Made by a program: the position numbers and the translations under genes. The notes under the pieces are model-generated. The model was not told where the DNA came from. It made no database searches and saw nothing but the letters and a program-made list of their open reading frames with translations. A stretch of DNA of 64,000 bases, taken from NCBI RefSeq assembly GCF_019084545.1, contig NZ_JAHREP010000013.1:1-64000 (forward strand), read 5' to 3'. Every line of letters begins with the position of its first letter. Within the stretch, counting starts at the first letter, position 1. Positions 43,726 through 52,976 of the stretch are shown here, piece by piece. The DNA is from Marinobacterium ramblicola. Lineage in GTDB: Bacteria; Pseudomonadota; Gammaproteobacteria; Pseudomonadales; Balneatricaceae.

Positions 43726-44807
43726 ACATCACTATTCGAGCGGCCATCGTCTGCCTGCTGTCGATATCCTCACTCCAGGCCGCCGAGCGTCGGATCGACT
43801 CCGATCAAGGCTTCGAGCAGTTCACAACATCAAAATCGGTCAAGCGTCTTGATATTTACAGTGCGACAGATACGCGCGCCATTAAACCGATTATCGAGGC
43901 CTTCGCACGCCGCCACCCCTACATAGACGTTCGCTACAACGAATACGAGTCGACTACGCTCTATAACGGTTTGACAAGCGGGAAGATCACAGGCGCCGAT
44001 GTGGTGCTCAGTTCGGCCATGGACCTCCAGGTCAAACTCGTAAACGACGGCCACGCCAGAACGCTCAATATTCCCGAATCGATCGATTTGCCGGAATGGT
44101 CCCATTGGCGAAATGAGGCATTTGGCTTCACATTCGAACCGGTGGTCATTGCCTATAACAAGGCGTCGTTCAAGGATACCCCTGTACCCTCCAGCCACGA
44201 ATCACTCGTAGATGCTCTGCGTAACGACCCTGAGCGGTACTACGAAAAGGTTGGCAGCTATGACATTCGTCTTTCAGGAGCCGGTTACTTCTTTGCCACC
44301 CACGATACCGTCGTATCCAGCATATCCGGCCGAATACTTGAAAGCCTCGCGCGTGCATCGTCACACACTTACTGTTGCACAAGTGACATGCTTGACGATT
44401 TGGTCGAAGGAAAGCTGGCGCTCGCTTATAACGTGCTCGGCTCTTATGCACTGGCCCGTGCCCGCAAAGACGACCGTATCGGCGTCATCATGCCGGAGGA
44501 CTACACTCTCGTCATGTCGCGAATCGCGCTGGTCCCCAAACAGACTGACAACTTTGCCGCAGCACAAGCCTTTATACGATTTTTGCTGTCCAAGGAGGGG
44601 CAACAGATCATCGCCAGCAAAAGCAACCTGATCGCACTGCGCCCCGAGGTCACCGGCCCCTCATCGATTGCAGCAATAAGTGAAAAACGACAACTCAGAT
44701 TTCACCCCATCAAGATCGGCCTTCCGGTGATGACCTTTCAAGACGAAATGAAGCGCGAGCGTTTTATCCGTGAGTGGTCGCAACTATTTGATGCCAGAGC
44801 ACCCTAA
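43722..44807 (+). CDS. Periplasmic solute-binding protein coupled to the two-component system
   Basis: 361 residues. A signal peptide (MNITIRAAIVCLLSISSLQAAE) leads a periplasmic binding fold of the iron/AfuA-like class (KRLDIYSATDTRAIKPIIEAFARRHPYIDVRYNEYES; SGKITGADVVLSSAMDLQ). No ABC permease or ATPase is adjacent. Because its start overlaps the kinase stop, I infer that it is a sensing partner that presents ligand to the kinase rather than a transport protein. It is convergent with the TetR gene. Confidence 0.8.
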   Translation: MNITIRAAIVCLLSISSLQAAERRIDSDQGFEQFTTSKSVKRLDIYSATDTRAIKPIIEAFARRHPYIDVRYNEYESTTLYNGLTSGKITGADVVLSSAMDLQVKLVNDGHARTLNIPESIDLPEWSHWRNEAFGFTFEPVVIAYNKASFKDTPVPSSHESLVDALRNDPERYYEKVGSYDIRLSGAGYFFATHDTVVSSISGRILESLARASSHTYCCTSDMLDDLVEGKLALAYNVLGSYALARARKDDRIGVIMPEDYTLVMSRIALVPKQTDNFAAAQAFIRFLLSKEGQQIIASKSNLIALRPEVTGPSSIAAISEKRQLRFHPIKIGLPVMTFQDEMKRERFIREWSQLFDARAP

Positions 44808-44894
44808 CCCAGGTATCACTCCGGCAAGTACGTTTATGCGTTGTCGGAACTACGCCCTTCCCATTTATCCGAGATCTGAATCGACCCGAGTTTC

Positions 44895-45518
44895 TTAGAC
44901 ACATTTCTCAATCCTGGACTTACCGGTCCAGGAAAACGCGGTAGTTAAGACGGCTTTCTCGATCTCATCCTTGGCAACTCCCGCCACCATATAGGGCTTT
45001 AGCATCTCAGCATGGCGCAGGTGCGCATAACCATAAAGCGTCGACCACATGGCCACCATCTGCTGTTTGAGCTGCATCTCATCCTCGATCTGCAACCGGC
45101 TTTTCACCAACGCACTTACTCGGTTGTACACCGCTTCCAACGCCTCACCAAACTCACTATCGGGTACCGCCTGCAACATCAAACCAGGATCGAACATCAC
45201 TTGAAACAACAGCGGTTTACCCTCGGCAAACTCAAGAAAAGCCTTTCCGATTTCAGTTACCGAGAGATCAGTACCCAGGCGGCTTTCAAGCGGCTCAAGC
45301 GTCTCGCTCATTAAGATAAAACCCTTGGATGCCACCGCTGCAAGCAGTGAGTCCTTATCAGGAAAATGTCGGTAAGGAGCGCCGCGGGAAACATTGAGAG
45401 TATTCGCGAGCTCCCGCAGTGAGACTGCGTCCCGCCCTAACTCCACAACCACATCAAACGCTGCATCGATCAATGCCTGGCGGAGGTTTCCGTGATGGTA
45501 GTTATCGTTTTTTTTCAT
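44895..45518 (-). CDS. TetR-family transcriptional regulator
   Basis: 207 residues from the ATG at 45518 (KKNDNYHHGNLRQALIDAAFDVVVELG). The helix-turn-helix is in SLRELANTLNVSRGAPYRHFPDKDSLLAAVA near residues 33-62, followed by a helical TetR_C/WHG-type ligand domain. It is divergent from the Rieske oxygenase gene across 91 bases containing a perfect palindrome, which is very likely its operator for both genes. Confidence 0.9.
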   Translation of the reverse strand: MKKNDNYHHGNLRQALIDAAFDVVVELGRDAVSLRELANTLNVSRGAPYRHFPDKDSLLAAVASKGFILMSETLEPLESRLGTDLSVTEIGKAFLEFAEGKPLLFQVMFDPGLMLQAVPDSEFGEALEAVYNRVSALVKSRLQIEDEMQLKQQMVAMWSTLYGYAHLRHAEMLKPYMVAGVAKDEIEKAVLTTAFSWTGKSRIEKCV

Positions 45519-45528
45519 GTTTATCCGT

Positions 45529-45570
45529 TTGACCAATTGAACCCACAGCACTAAAGTAAGCACTGCTTAC
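45529..45570 (+). promoter_or_regulatory. Predicted oxygenase promoter and TetR operator
   Basis: GTAAGCA-C-TGCTTAC at 45556-45570 is a 7-1-7 perfect palindrome. A candidate promoter, TTGACC (45529-45534), 17 bases, TAAAGT (45552-45557), has its -10 end in the palindrome, so a bound TetR dimer would block transcription start of the oxygenase gene. Confidence 0.6.
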
Positions 45571-45609
45571 ATTAAAAGAATAACACAGGTAGATGAGGAT
45601 ACTAGTAAG

Positions 45610-46653
45610 ATGCCGTTTCTAAAAAACATATGGTACGTCGCCGCATGGGATAACGAAGTACCCAATGAAGGCCTGTTTACACGCACCCTCCTGAATACCC
45701 CGGTGCTGTTTTTTCGGGATGATAGCGGCAAGGTTCAGGCGATCCATGACCGCTGCCCGCACCGTTTCGCGCCGCTTTCCATGGGCCGCCACTGCGGCAA
45801 CGCAGTACAGTGCGCCTACCACGGCCTTGAGTTCAACGGTAGCGGCGCCTGCTCCAAAAACCCGCATGGCGATGGCAAGATCCCCCGCGCGGCCAAGGTC
45901 GAAGCCTACCCTGTGGTGGAAAAATACAGTCTGATCTGGATCTGGATGGGCGATAAAGAGGCCGCCGACGAAGCGCTGATACCTGACTTCTCCTGCATGG
46001 ACCCGGAGCGTTTCTACGTGGCCAAGCGCTATCTGCATGCCAAGGCCAACTATGTGCTGGAGTCCGATAATATCCTCGACCTATCGCATATCCAGTTTCT
46101 GCACCCCAGCACCTTGGGCAGTGACCATGTAAGCCAAGCGGTCACCAGCATCGAGCAGAACGAAAATACCGTTTGGTCATTCCGGCAGACAGTAAACGAA
46201 ATCATGCCCGACTTTCTTTACCAGGCGATGGGCATCCCTCACGGCACCCGAGTGGATCGCTGGATCGACGTGCGCTGGGATACTCCGGCCAACATGCTCC
46301 TGCTCGCCGGAGCCACTCCGACCGGAGCACCGCGCAGTGACGGCACGGAAACCCCGCTGCCACACCTGTTCAGCCCGGAAACGGACACAACAACCCACTA
46401 CTGGTTCGCGTTCCCGATACCGGTAGAGATGGGCGAACAGGGCGCGGCGATCGCCGAGCAGCAGGTATCAGGCCTCTATGTGCCGTTCAGCACAGAAGAC
46501 CTGCCGATGCTTGAAGCCCAGCAGAAGATGATGGGCGATAACGAGTTCTGGGATTTGAAGCCAATCCTGCTAGCGAGTGATGCCGCCGCGGTCCGCGCCC
46601 GCCGAGTGCTGGACAAGATGATCGTCGAAGAAGGAGAAACCATACGGTCCTAA
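45610..46653 (+). CDS. Rieske non-heme iron oxygenase, TsaM/VanA type
   Basis: 347 residues. Rieske ligands C49, H51, C68 and H71 (CPHRFAPL ... CAYHGL, 16 apart), and the mononuclear iron motif NILDLSHIQFLH near residues 155-166. N-terminus NIWYVAAWDNEVPNEGLFTRTLLNTPVL and the later PETDTTTHYWFAF resemble toluenesulfonate methyl-monooxygenase TsaM and vanillate demethylase VanA, in both length and motifs. Such enzymes are single-component oxygenases that demethylate or hydroxylate methyl groups. The usual VanB/TsaB reductase gene is not beside it. It is controlled by the divergent TetR gene; the substrate is unknown. Confidence 0.85.
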   Translation: MPFLKNIWYVAAWDNEVPNEGLFTRTLLNTPVLFFRDDSGKVQAIHDRCPHRFAPLSMGRHCGNAVQCAYHGLEFNGSGACSKNPHGDGKIPRAAKVEAYPVVEKYSLIWIWMGDKEAADEALIPDFSCMDPERFYVAKRYLHAKANYVLESDNILDLSHIQFLHPSTLGSDHVSQAVTSIEQNENTVWSFRQTVNEIMPDFLYQAMGIPHGTRVDRWIDVRWDTPANMLLLAGATPTGAPRSDGTETPLPHLFSPETDTTTHYWFAFPIPVEMGEQGAAIAEQQVSGLYVPFSTEDLPMLEAQQKMMGDNEFWDLKPILLASDAAAVRARRVLDKMIVEEGETIRS

Positions 46654-46677
46654 AGCGGTAATGCGAAACTTGTTATC

Positions 46678-46760
46678 GCCCCCTCTGTCAGGACTGTGTC
46701 GCCCCTTCATGATTAAGAGAGTGTAACTAAGGTGACGACATCAATCCTGACAGAGGGGGC
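46678..46760. repeat. MITE-like element: long imperfect hairpin with perfect 16-bp ends
   Basis: GCCCCCTCTGTCAGGA (46678-46693) and TCCTGACAGAGGGGGC (46745-46760) are perfect inverted repeats; similarity continues inward (GTGTCGCCCC against GATGTCGTCACC). The 83-base element has no coding capacity, no T-run and no flanking gene claim. It looks like a miniature transposable element or the fused ends of an insertion sequence. Confidence 0.6.
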
Positions 46761-46821
46761 TACACAATAATCCGAAATGGAAGAACGATCTTGATCTTAG
46801 CGTCCGTCGCACACGACAAGT

Positions 46822-48477
46822 CTAAATACGGAAATGGACGACGGAGGTTTCCAGGTTCGCCGCCAACTGCTCCAACCGAACCGCTGCACTGGCTGTATCG
46901 ACGACTAAACCGGCATTCTTCTCCACCATCTTCGCAATATCATCCACCTTCCTCGCGATGTGCGTCCCCCCTTCGCTCTGCTCCTTGACTGCCGCGGCTA
47001 TACCATCGATCTCACGGGTAGTAGTCTCCACCGCCTCCCCCGCTGTAACCATGGTCTGATACAGAACATCAAGCTGATCGAGGGTCGAGGATAACGAACG
47101 ATGTCCCGACTGCAATGATGTGTAAACAGCTTTCGAGCGACCATCCAGCGCCGCCGTTACCTCCTCAATATTACTGGCAGAGGTGCTTGAGTGCTCAGCC
47201 AGCTTGCGAACTTCATCTGCAACTACCGCAAAACCTCGACCCAGTTCACCGGCGCGGGCTGCCTCTATTGCGGCATTCAGCGCTAGTAAGTTGGTCTGCT
47301 CGGCAATCTCTTTAACTTGGCGGGTCAGATCCGATATCGCAGCTGTTCTTTGTAGAAAGTCTTCAACGGACGCTTGAATCTCTCCAAATGAGCGCTGAAC
47401 ACGTTCAGCTTCCACATTCATTTTTTCCAAGGCTTCTCTTCCAGCCAGTGTGGCCTGCAAGCTTTTCGCTGCACTCTCGCGTACCTGCTCCGTACCACTG
47501 GATATAGAGATGATGCTGCTACTCATCTGTTCCATGGTCGCCGCGACCGCTTCAGTCGCTTCCGATTGCTGAGCGGCACCTCGCGTGGCTTCGTGCGTAT
47601 CGACAGTAAGGCTTTGGGCCGAGGAGGCGAGCTCTTGGGCACCACCGAGCACGGTTTTTACAAGGGCCTGAAAACCATCGACCAACTGATTGAACGCTTG
47701 TCCACTCTGCGCAACTTCATCCCGACCGACAACCAATACGCGATGGGTCAGATCGCCGGACTGCATCTCGTGTGCCGCCGTACGAATCGCGTTTACCGCC
47801 CCGACAATCTGTGCACGTATAGCGATGGCGCAGGCAAGGGAGAGTACAACCGCCAGACACACCGCGCCGGCCAAAAGCGTAACGGCTTGGTCCGCAAGAT
47901 GTATGGCGGCCTCGTAATCCTCCCCGCTATAACGCTCTTGAATCTCATTAAGTCTCCGGGCAGCGTTGAGAAAGTTACCGAACCAGCTCCATACCATCGT
48001 GAACTGGCCATCACCCCTGGGCGTTGATCCTCCGACGACCATCTCAAAAAAGGGCTCCAACGAATCGCCATACCCGCTCAGCGCCGTTAGCATATCGTTA
48101 TAAGCCACTTGCTCATCTTCACTAATGCCCGACTCTTGAGAGGCGGCCTGGAACGCCTCTCTAGCCGTCAAAATGCCCTGCCTTATCGCATCGACATCCG
48201 CCTGCAAATAGTCGAAAGAAGTTTCTCCAGCTTCAAATGCACTTTGGAAGTCTGCCCGCAACAGAAAAAGATCTTCATTGATCGAGCGCACATCGTTAAT
48301 ACCGGAGGTGGTCGTCAGCAAACGCTGTATACGTGTTTCATAAATGCTTTTTAAGGCACCATTCTGGGTTTTGAGACCGTAGTAAGCTGCGGCCGCGACC
48401 AATATAAGCAACGCGGTTACGAGAGCAGGTGTGACAAGCAACTTTGTACCGATCGAGTAGCGGCCGAGGAATTTCAT
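46822..48477 (-). CDS. Methyl-accepting chemotaxis protein
   Basis: 551 residues. TM1 near 13-33, a periplasmic four-helix-type sensor domain (~35-215), TM2 near 215-235, HAMP, then a coiled-coil signalling domain with the hairpin tip [22 protein letters not shown] and flanking methylation helices. I start it at the ATG 48477 ([18 protein letters not shown] about ten bases upstream) instead of a longer frame without a ribosome site. It lies just downstream of, and co-directional with, the sulfatase/aromatic cluster, so it may sense that cluster's substrate. Confidence 0.9.
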   Translation of the reverse strand: MKFLGRYSIGTKLLVTPALVTALLILVAAAAYYGLKTQNGALKSIYETRIQRLLTTTSGINDVRSINEDLFLLRADFQSAFEAGETSFDYLQADVDAIRQGILTAREAFQAASQESGISEDEQVAYNDMLTALSGYGDSLEPFFEMVVGGSTPRGDGQFTMVWSWFGNFLNAARRLNEIQERYSGEDYEAAIHLADQAVTLLAGAVCLAVVLSLACAIAIRAQIVGAVNAIRTAAHEMQSGDLTHRVLVVGRDEVAQSGQAFNQLVDGFQALVKTVLGGAQELASSAQSLTVDTHEATRGAAQQSEATEAVAATMEQMSSSIISISSGTEQVRESAAKSLQATLAGREALEKMNVEAERVQRSFGEIQASVEDFLQRTAAISDLTRQVKEIAEQTNLLALNAAIEAARAGELGRGFAVVADEVRKLAEHSSTSASNIEEVTAALDGRSKAVYTSLQSGHRSLSSTLDQLDVLYQTMVTAGEAVETTTREIDGIAAAVKEQSEGGTHIARKVDDIAKMVEKNAGLVVDTASAAVRLEQLAANLETSVVHFRI

Positions 48478-48535
48478 GATTGTAGTTCCACCTTCATTAT
48501 TATTGTGTTGGGTGTTGAGTATTCGGCAACGACGA

Positions 48536-49516
48536 TCAAGGGCGATTTGCACTCGCACTTGCTGCCAACGCACGTGATACCAACGCGTTGAGGTCACCGT
48601 CATGAACGAACCCGGCCGCATCCGCCGATGGCGTTTCCAAAGGCGGAAAACCACCAAACAGTTTTTCGATGAGCTCCACCGGTTGCCAGCTCACCAAGGG
48701 CTGAGCATCTACGCCGTATTCTTCGGAAATCGCATCAACCAGTTCAGCCATGGAAAAGCGCAGCGTCGGCAGCGTAAAAGTGCGCGGACCCGCTGCCCCT
48801 TTTAAGTCAGCAACAGCAGCATGTAACAGGTTCTCGACCACGCAGGGTAAAGAGGACGCCCAGGTAGTGGCTCCCGGTGATGTCGGACAGACAAAAGGAC
48901 GACCGGCCGATAACTCACGAATGATATCGCTCATAAACGCCGATAGTTGTCCCGCAGGCCCGGCCGGTCTCGCCAGCACCCCGGGCAAGCGGAGCGAGCG
49001 GCCATCGACCCAGCCCCGACGACTGAAGTCTTCCACCAACACCTCGCCAATAACTTTCTGCGCACCGTAGGTCATCTGCGGCCGAAGCGGTGTTTCATCG
49101 GTTACCCGCGAAGGGAACTCACCGAATACGGCAATGCTGCTCGCAAATACGAACTTCACCGCATTGGAGCCGGATTCTGCCTGTTCCTTGCAAAGTTCCA
49201 GCAGCGTCAGCGTCGCATTTAGATTCACTGCACGCGCCAAAGCATAATGCTTTTCCGCCGTACCGCCGGGAACACTGGCGAGGTGGAACGTGACATCTAT
49301 CGGAGAGTTTGCCAGCACCGATCGAACCCAGGCTTCGTCGGCAAGGTCACCTGCATGCCGGTAGACGAAATCGGGTACGGGTGCCATATCCTCAAAGTTG
49401 AGATCCAATAGCGTCAACCTCGTTACGGAGTGCTCACCTAACCTGCGACCTTGTTGGATCTCTCGCGCCAAAGCCTGTCCGACGAAACCGTTCGCACCCG
49501 TGATGACCACATGCAT
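48536..49516 (-). CDS. NAD-dependent epimerase/dehydratase (extended SDR, D-erythronate dehydrogenase-like)
   Basis: 326 residues. The N-terminal [15 protein letters not shown] is the extended-SDR nucleotide loop and [11 protein letters not shown] holds the catalytic Tyr and Lys. [26 protein letters not shown] and the C-terminal [15 protein letters not shown] resemble DenD-type dehydrogenases. AGGAGGTG lies six bases before the ATG. Last gene of the aromatic/sulfatase cluster. It may oxidise a hydroxyacid from the lower pathway, but annotation as DenD is by resemblance only. Confidence 0.78.
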   Translation of the reverse strand: MHVVITGANGFVGQALAREIQQGRRLGEHSVTRLTLLDLNFEDMAPVPDFVYRHAGDLADEAWVRSVLANSPIDVTFHLASVPGGTAEKHYALARAVNLNATLTLLELCKEQAESGSNAVKFVFASSIAVFGEFPSRVTDETPLRPQMTYGAQKVIGEVLVEDFSRRGWVDGRSLRLPGVLARPAGPAGQLSAFMSDIIRELSAGRPFVCPTSPGATTWASSLPCVVENLLHAAVADLKGAAGPRTFTLPTLRFSMAELVDAISEEYGVDAQPLVSWQPVELIEKLFGGFPPLETPSADAAGFVHDGDLNALVSRALAASASANRP

Positions 49517-49526
49517 TCGCCACCTC

Positions 49527-50513
49527 CTATCCGTTGGCTTTAACGACACGCTGGTTGATCACGCCAAAGGGACCATCCCGACCATCGTCGAACTTCGCCT
49601 GCATACGCACAGAATCACCGAACTTCATAAATCCCGTACGAATTTCACCCAGGTCGAGCTTTTCTATAACCCTACGCTCAGCGATACACGCAGAGCCTGC
49701 AGCTCGGGATTCATTGGATACGGTGCCGGACCCCAGCACGGTGCCGGCGCTGAGTTTTCGTGTTCTGGCAGCGTGGGCGATCAACTCACCGAATGAGAAG
49801 CCCATCTCCTGGCCATGAGGGGAGCCGAAACGCTCGCCGTTCCACTCCAAGTGAAGACTCATTTTCACGCGACCATCCGCCCAGGCATCTCCCAGTTCGT
49901 CGGGTGTAACCGCTACAGGTGCAAAGCTGCTCGAAGGCTTGGCCTGGAGAAAGCCGAATCCGGTTTTCATCTCCCGGGGTCCCAACGCACGCAGGCTCCA
50001 GTCATTGATCTGAACCAGCAGACGCACGCGGTCAAGGGCTTGCTCTGGCGTCACTGACATCGGCACCGAGTCGAGTACGACACCGAACTCACCCTCAAAA
50101 TCGATGCCGTCCAGTTCGCTGGGCATCGGTATGTCGTCATGGGGGCCATAGAAATCGTCGCTTGCGCCCTGATACATCACCGGGATCGTGTCGAAGTCAG
50201 GGATAGGATCGGTATTGAACGCACGTTCCATCAGGTGTCCATGGTTCAGGAACGCGGAGGCATCCAACCACTGAGGGCTGCGCGGCAATGGCGCACCACA
50301 CTGGCCGGGATCAAACGCAAATGCGTTGGAAAGCTCGCCCCGATTGAGCTGTTGGTAAAGAGTATTGAGCGGCGCTTCCACCTCGTGCCATTGCTGCAAC
50401 GCTTGCAGCAATGTCGGTGCGATCGGGCTTGCATCAACGGCAGTGCGAAGATCGGTCGATACCACAATCAAGCGTCCGTCCAGGTCGCCGTTTTTCAAAG
50501 TCGCTAGTTTCAT
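49527..50513 (-). CDS. Fumarylacetoacetate hydrolase (FAH) family protein
   Basis: 328 residues. The C-terminal FAH fold carries acidic metal ligands in DGIDFEGEFGVVLD near residue 140 and NDWSLR near 171, plus AKPSSSFAPVAVTPDELG and GSGTVSNES further on. The family hydrolyses or decarboxylates ring-opened 1,3-dicarbonyl acids. In this cluster it probably cleaves the product of the extradiol dioxygenase at 63.1-64 kb or a later acylpyruvate. Ten bases separate its stop from the following SDR start. Confidence 0.85.
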   Translation of the reverse strand: MKLATLKNGDLDGRLIVVSTDLRTAVDASPIAPTLLQALQQWHEVEAPLNTLYQQLNRGELSNAFAFDPGQCGAPLPRSPQWLDASAFLNHGHLMERAFNTDPIPDFDTIPVMYQGASDDFYGPHDDIPMPSELDGIDFEGEFGVVLDSVPMSVTPEQALDRVRLLVQINDWSLRALGPREMKTGFGFLQAKPSSSFAPVAVTPDELGDAWADGRVKMSLHLEWNGERFGSPHGQEMGFSFGELIAHAARTRKLSAGTVLGSGTVSNESRAAGSACIAERRVIEKLDLGEIRTGFMKFGDSVRMQAKFDDGRDGPFGVINQRVVKANG

Positions 50514-50567
50514 TTTTATTGGTCCCTAGTCATTAACGGGAAAACAGATTTCGGTAGAGTGTCCCAA

Positions 50568-51347
50568 TTAGCCGCCATCACTGATCAGCGTGCCGCCGTC
50601 GACCACCAGATTTTGTCCGGTAATGAATGCGCCGGCGGCGCTGGCCAACATCACTCCGACGCCCGCTATCTCATGCGGCTCACCAACACGACGAAGCGGC
50701 GTCATCGCGAGACGGCGCTCCATGAAGCCGGCGTTTTCAAGCAGCTCAGCGGCCAAAGGCGTTCGAATAAGGCCTGGGGAGATGGCATTGACGCGGATAT
50801 TGTTGGGCCCCCATTCCACCGCCAAATTACGGGCCAACTGCGCGAGCCCTGCCTTGGCCAGGCCATAGAGTCCAATCGCCTTGTTGCCGCGCAAACCGGC
50901 GATGCTCGACATCAGGATCACCGAACCGCCGCCTCGGCTCGCCATTCTAGGCAAAACGGCGGAGGTTAGTAGCAGTGCACTTCGAAGATTGATCCCCATG
51001 ACCTGATCCCAGTCCGCTGATGTGGTTTCGCCCAACGGGCCTGCCGGCCCCTGAACGCCGGCGTTACAGACCAGAATATCGACTCGCCCCCAGACCGCTT
51101 CGGCCCGGCTCGCCAGTGCACGAGTACTGTCCGGATCAGACAGATCGCAAGACAGCGCTGCTGCCGGGTAACCCGCTTGCTGCAGGCGCTCTACAGTTGC
51201 GTTACAACGCTCCAGGTCATGGTCGGATACAAGCAGGCGGGCGCCAGCTTCTGCCATGGCGGAAACGATTGCGCTACCGAGGCCTCCGGTGGCACCGGTT
51301 ATCAGCGCGACCTTGCCTGCAAGGCTAAACAGATTGCTCCGCTCCAT
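50568..51347 (-). CDS. Short-chain dehydrogenase/reductase (FabG-like)
   Basis: 259 residues from the ATG at 51347. The nucleotide loop is TGATGGLGSAI near residue 18, NAGVQGPAGPL follows, and the catalytic Ser/Tyr/Lys lie in SSIAGLRGNKAIGLYGLAKAG near 145-160. The C-terminus FITGQNLVVDGG is classical. Four bases separate it from the cupin gene stop. It would oxidise or reduce a hydroxyl/keto group of a pathway intermediate using NAD(P). Confidence 0.86.
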   Translation of the reverse strand: MERSNLFSLAGKVALITGATGGLGSAIVSAMAEAGARLLVSDHDLERCNATVERLQQAGYPAAALSCDLSDPDSTRALASRAEAVWGRVDILVCNAGVQGPAGPLGETTSADWDQVMGINLRSALLLTSAVLPRMASRGGGSVILMSSIAGLRGNKAIGLYGLAKAGLAQLARNLAVEWGPNNIRVNAISPGLIRTPLAAELLENAGFMERRLAMTPLRRVGEPHEIAGVGVMLASAAGAFITGQNLVVDGGTLISDGG

Positions 51348-51351
51348 AGCG

Positions 51352-51936
51352 TCAGGCCCTGCGTGCCGCCAGCGCCGATGCCAGCGCCGGCTCATACTCG
51401 CCATCAATGAGGATGAACAACATGCGACACATCTTGCCGGAACGGTTCGCCCAGGCATGATTGGTTCCGCGCTGGACCACAACGCTACCTTCACGAAGCA
51501 GCACGTCGGAATCGTCCAGCACCAACGTCATTTCGCCTTCGATCACCACGCCGTAGTCCACCGATTCGGTGCGATGCATCAGCGGATGGGGAGAATCCGC
51601 TTTCACGGTGGACGCCTTTTCATCACCAATCTGTGAAAAGGCACCTTTCATGTTGTCGGATCCATGCGCCAGGAACTCTTCCGTATCGGGCGGGATATCG
51701 ACAAAACGGATACGGGTGCCCTGTTTGGGAGGCGGCAGCATAATGTCGCCCAGCGTGGGATCGGCGCCGTTATCGATGATCACCGGCGTCGTTTCGGTAC
51801 TCCAGACCTCGTGGAAAACAGTCCCTGGAATCGCCTCTATTTCGACCACCTTCGGCAAAGGCCCGTTACTGGTAATGATCGCCCTGCCCTCGCTGTCATG
51901 GCCGGTCACTACACGGTGTATCTCTGGAAAGCTCAT
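51352..51936 (-). CDS. Cupin-domain protein
   Basis: 194 residues from the ATG at 51936 with AGGAG nine bases upstream. A single C-terminal cupin barrel (about residues 110-180) has HRTESVDYGVVIEGEMTLVL and VVVQRGTNHAWANRSG, giving the expected His/Glu/His metal site. The N-terminal half is less conserved. Single-domain cupins of this type occur in aromatic pathways as dioxygenases, decarboxylases or isomerases; the activity here is unknown. Confidence 0.75.
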   Translation of the reverse strand: MSFPEIHRVVTGHDSEGRAIITSNGPLPKVVEIEAIPGTVFHEVWSTETTPVIIDNGADPTLGDIMLPPPKQGTRIRFVDIPPDTEEFLAHGSDNMKGAFSQIGDEKASTVKADSPHPLMHRTESVDYGVVIEGEMTLVLDDSDVLLREGSVVVQRGTNHAWANRSGKMCRMLFILIDGEYEPALASALAARRA

Positions 51937-51953
51937 TACATTTACTCCTGGTT

Positions 51954-52967
51954 TCAATTCGCGGTACTCGCTAAAACGGTTCTGAAACCCAGATGGGTAA
52001 CCCCCAGATCAGCATCCTGGGGATGGCGGGCCGCGGCCCGGTAACGGACGCAGAAATCGGTTGCACAGAGAAAGGAGCCGCCCTTGATCACGCGGGGATC
52101 CAGATCCTGCTCGGCTCCGGCAATCAGAGCCTCCGGCTGACCAAGGCCATGCTCCTGACGTGGCCCCCTATAGGGATCTATGGTCCACTCCCAGACATTG
52201 CCGATCATGTCGTACAGGCCATAACCGTTGGCGGGAAAGCAGCCTACCGGTGCGCGACTAACAAAACCGTCATCTTCGGTATTCATGAAGGGGAAAACGC
52301 CCTGCCAGTAGTTCGCGCTGGCCTGGCCGTCTGCGTCACGGGGCTCTCGTTCCAGCAACTCCGGATCACCGCCACCCAGCGCCGCCCACTCCCACTGGGA
52401 TTCGGTCGGCAACGTCCTGCCAAGCCAGTCCGCGTACGCCTTGGCATCCGCCAGGGTGACGTTGACGACCGGATGATTCTTGCGGCCCTCCAGATCACTG
52501 TCAGGTCCCTCGGGGTGACGCCAATCTGCACCCTTCCGGTAGTGCCACCAACCGTTGTACTCAAGCGGCTTATCCTGGGGCGGGGCTCTGAATACCACTG
52601 CGCCCCCGTCGCGCTCGGCTTCGGTCACATAGCCTGTAGCACTCACGAATGCCGCAAACTGAGCATTGGTAACTTCCGTGCGATCGATCCAGAACGCATC
52701 GACCTGGACCGCCCCAGCCGGTTGCTCATCCGGATAGCCGCTATGGGTGCCGGGCGTGAATACGCCAGTCGGTATCCGTTCCATGCCTGCATGCAGATCC
52801 TTGCCGAACCCCTCAGGCAGGCCATCGAAGCCACCGCAACTGATCGCTGACCTGGGAGTGACGGTTTGCGTTGGCTGAACGCTGCTCATTACACTCATGC
52901 TGAGCGAAAAGCCGATCGCCAGACTAAGCCCAGCGAGCCCCCCTGTTTTCAAGTAGCCGCCGGTCAT
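51954..52967 (-). CDS. Formylglycine-generating enzyme (sulfatase-modifying factor family), exported
   Basis: 337 residues. The FGE core shows GYVTEAERDGGAVV, NHPVVNVTLADAKAYADWLGRTLPTESQWEWAA, GLYDMIGNVWEWT and the active-site pair C301 and C306 in GGSFLCATDFC, matching the two catalytic cysteines of aerobic FGE. The N-terminus has a hydrophobic segment (LAGLSLAIGFSLSMSVM) that looks like a signal peptide or anchor, unusual because most bacterial FGEs are cytosolic. GAGG precedes the ATG. It lies nine bases downstream of the sulfatase, its obvious client, converting the sulfatase Cys to formylglycine. Confidence 0.88.
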   Translation of the reverse strand: MTGGYLKTGGLAGLSLAIGFSLSMSVMSSVQPTQTVTPRSAISCGGFDGLPEGFGKDLHAGMERIPTGVFTPGTHSGYPDEQPAGAVQVDAFWIDRTEVTNAQFAAFVSATGYVTEAERDGGAVVFRAPPQDKPLEYNGWWHYRKGADWRHPEGPDSDLEGRKNHPVVNVTLADAKAYADWLGRTLPTESQWEWAALGGGDPELLEREPRDADGQASANYWQGVFPFMNTEDDGFVSRAPVGCFPANGYGLYDMIGNVWEWTIDPYRGPRQEHGLGQPEALIAGAEQDLDPRVIKGGSFLCATDFCVRYRAAARHPQDADLGVTHLGFRTVLASTAN

Positions 52968-52976
52968 TCTGCTACC

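Noticed and set aside
48478-48657. 60-residue N-terminal extension of the chemoreceptor
   Set aside because: It overlaps the end of the upstream SDR gene, is rich in Arg/Trp without a domain, and the internal ATG has a ribosome site followed directly by TM1.
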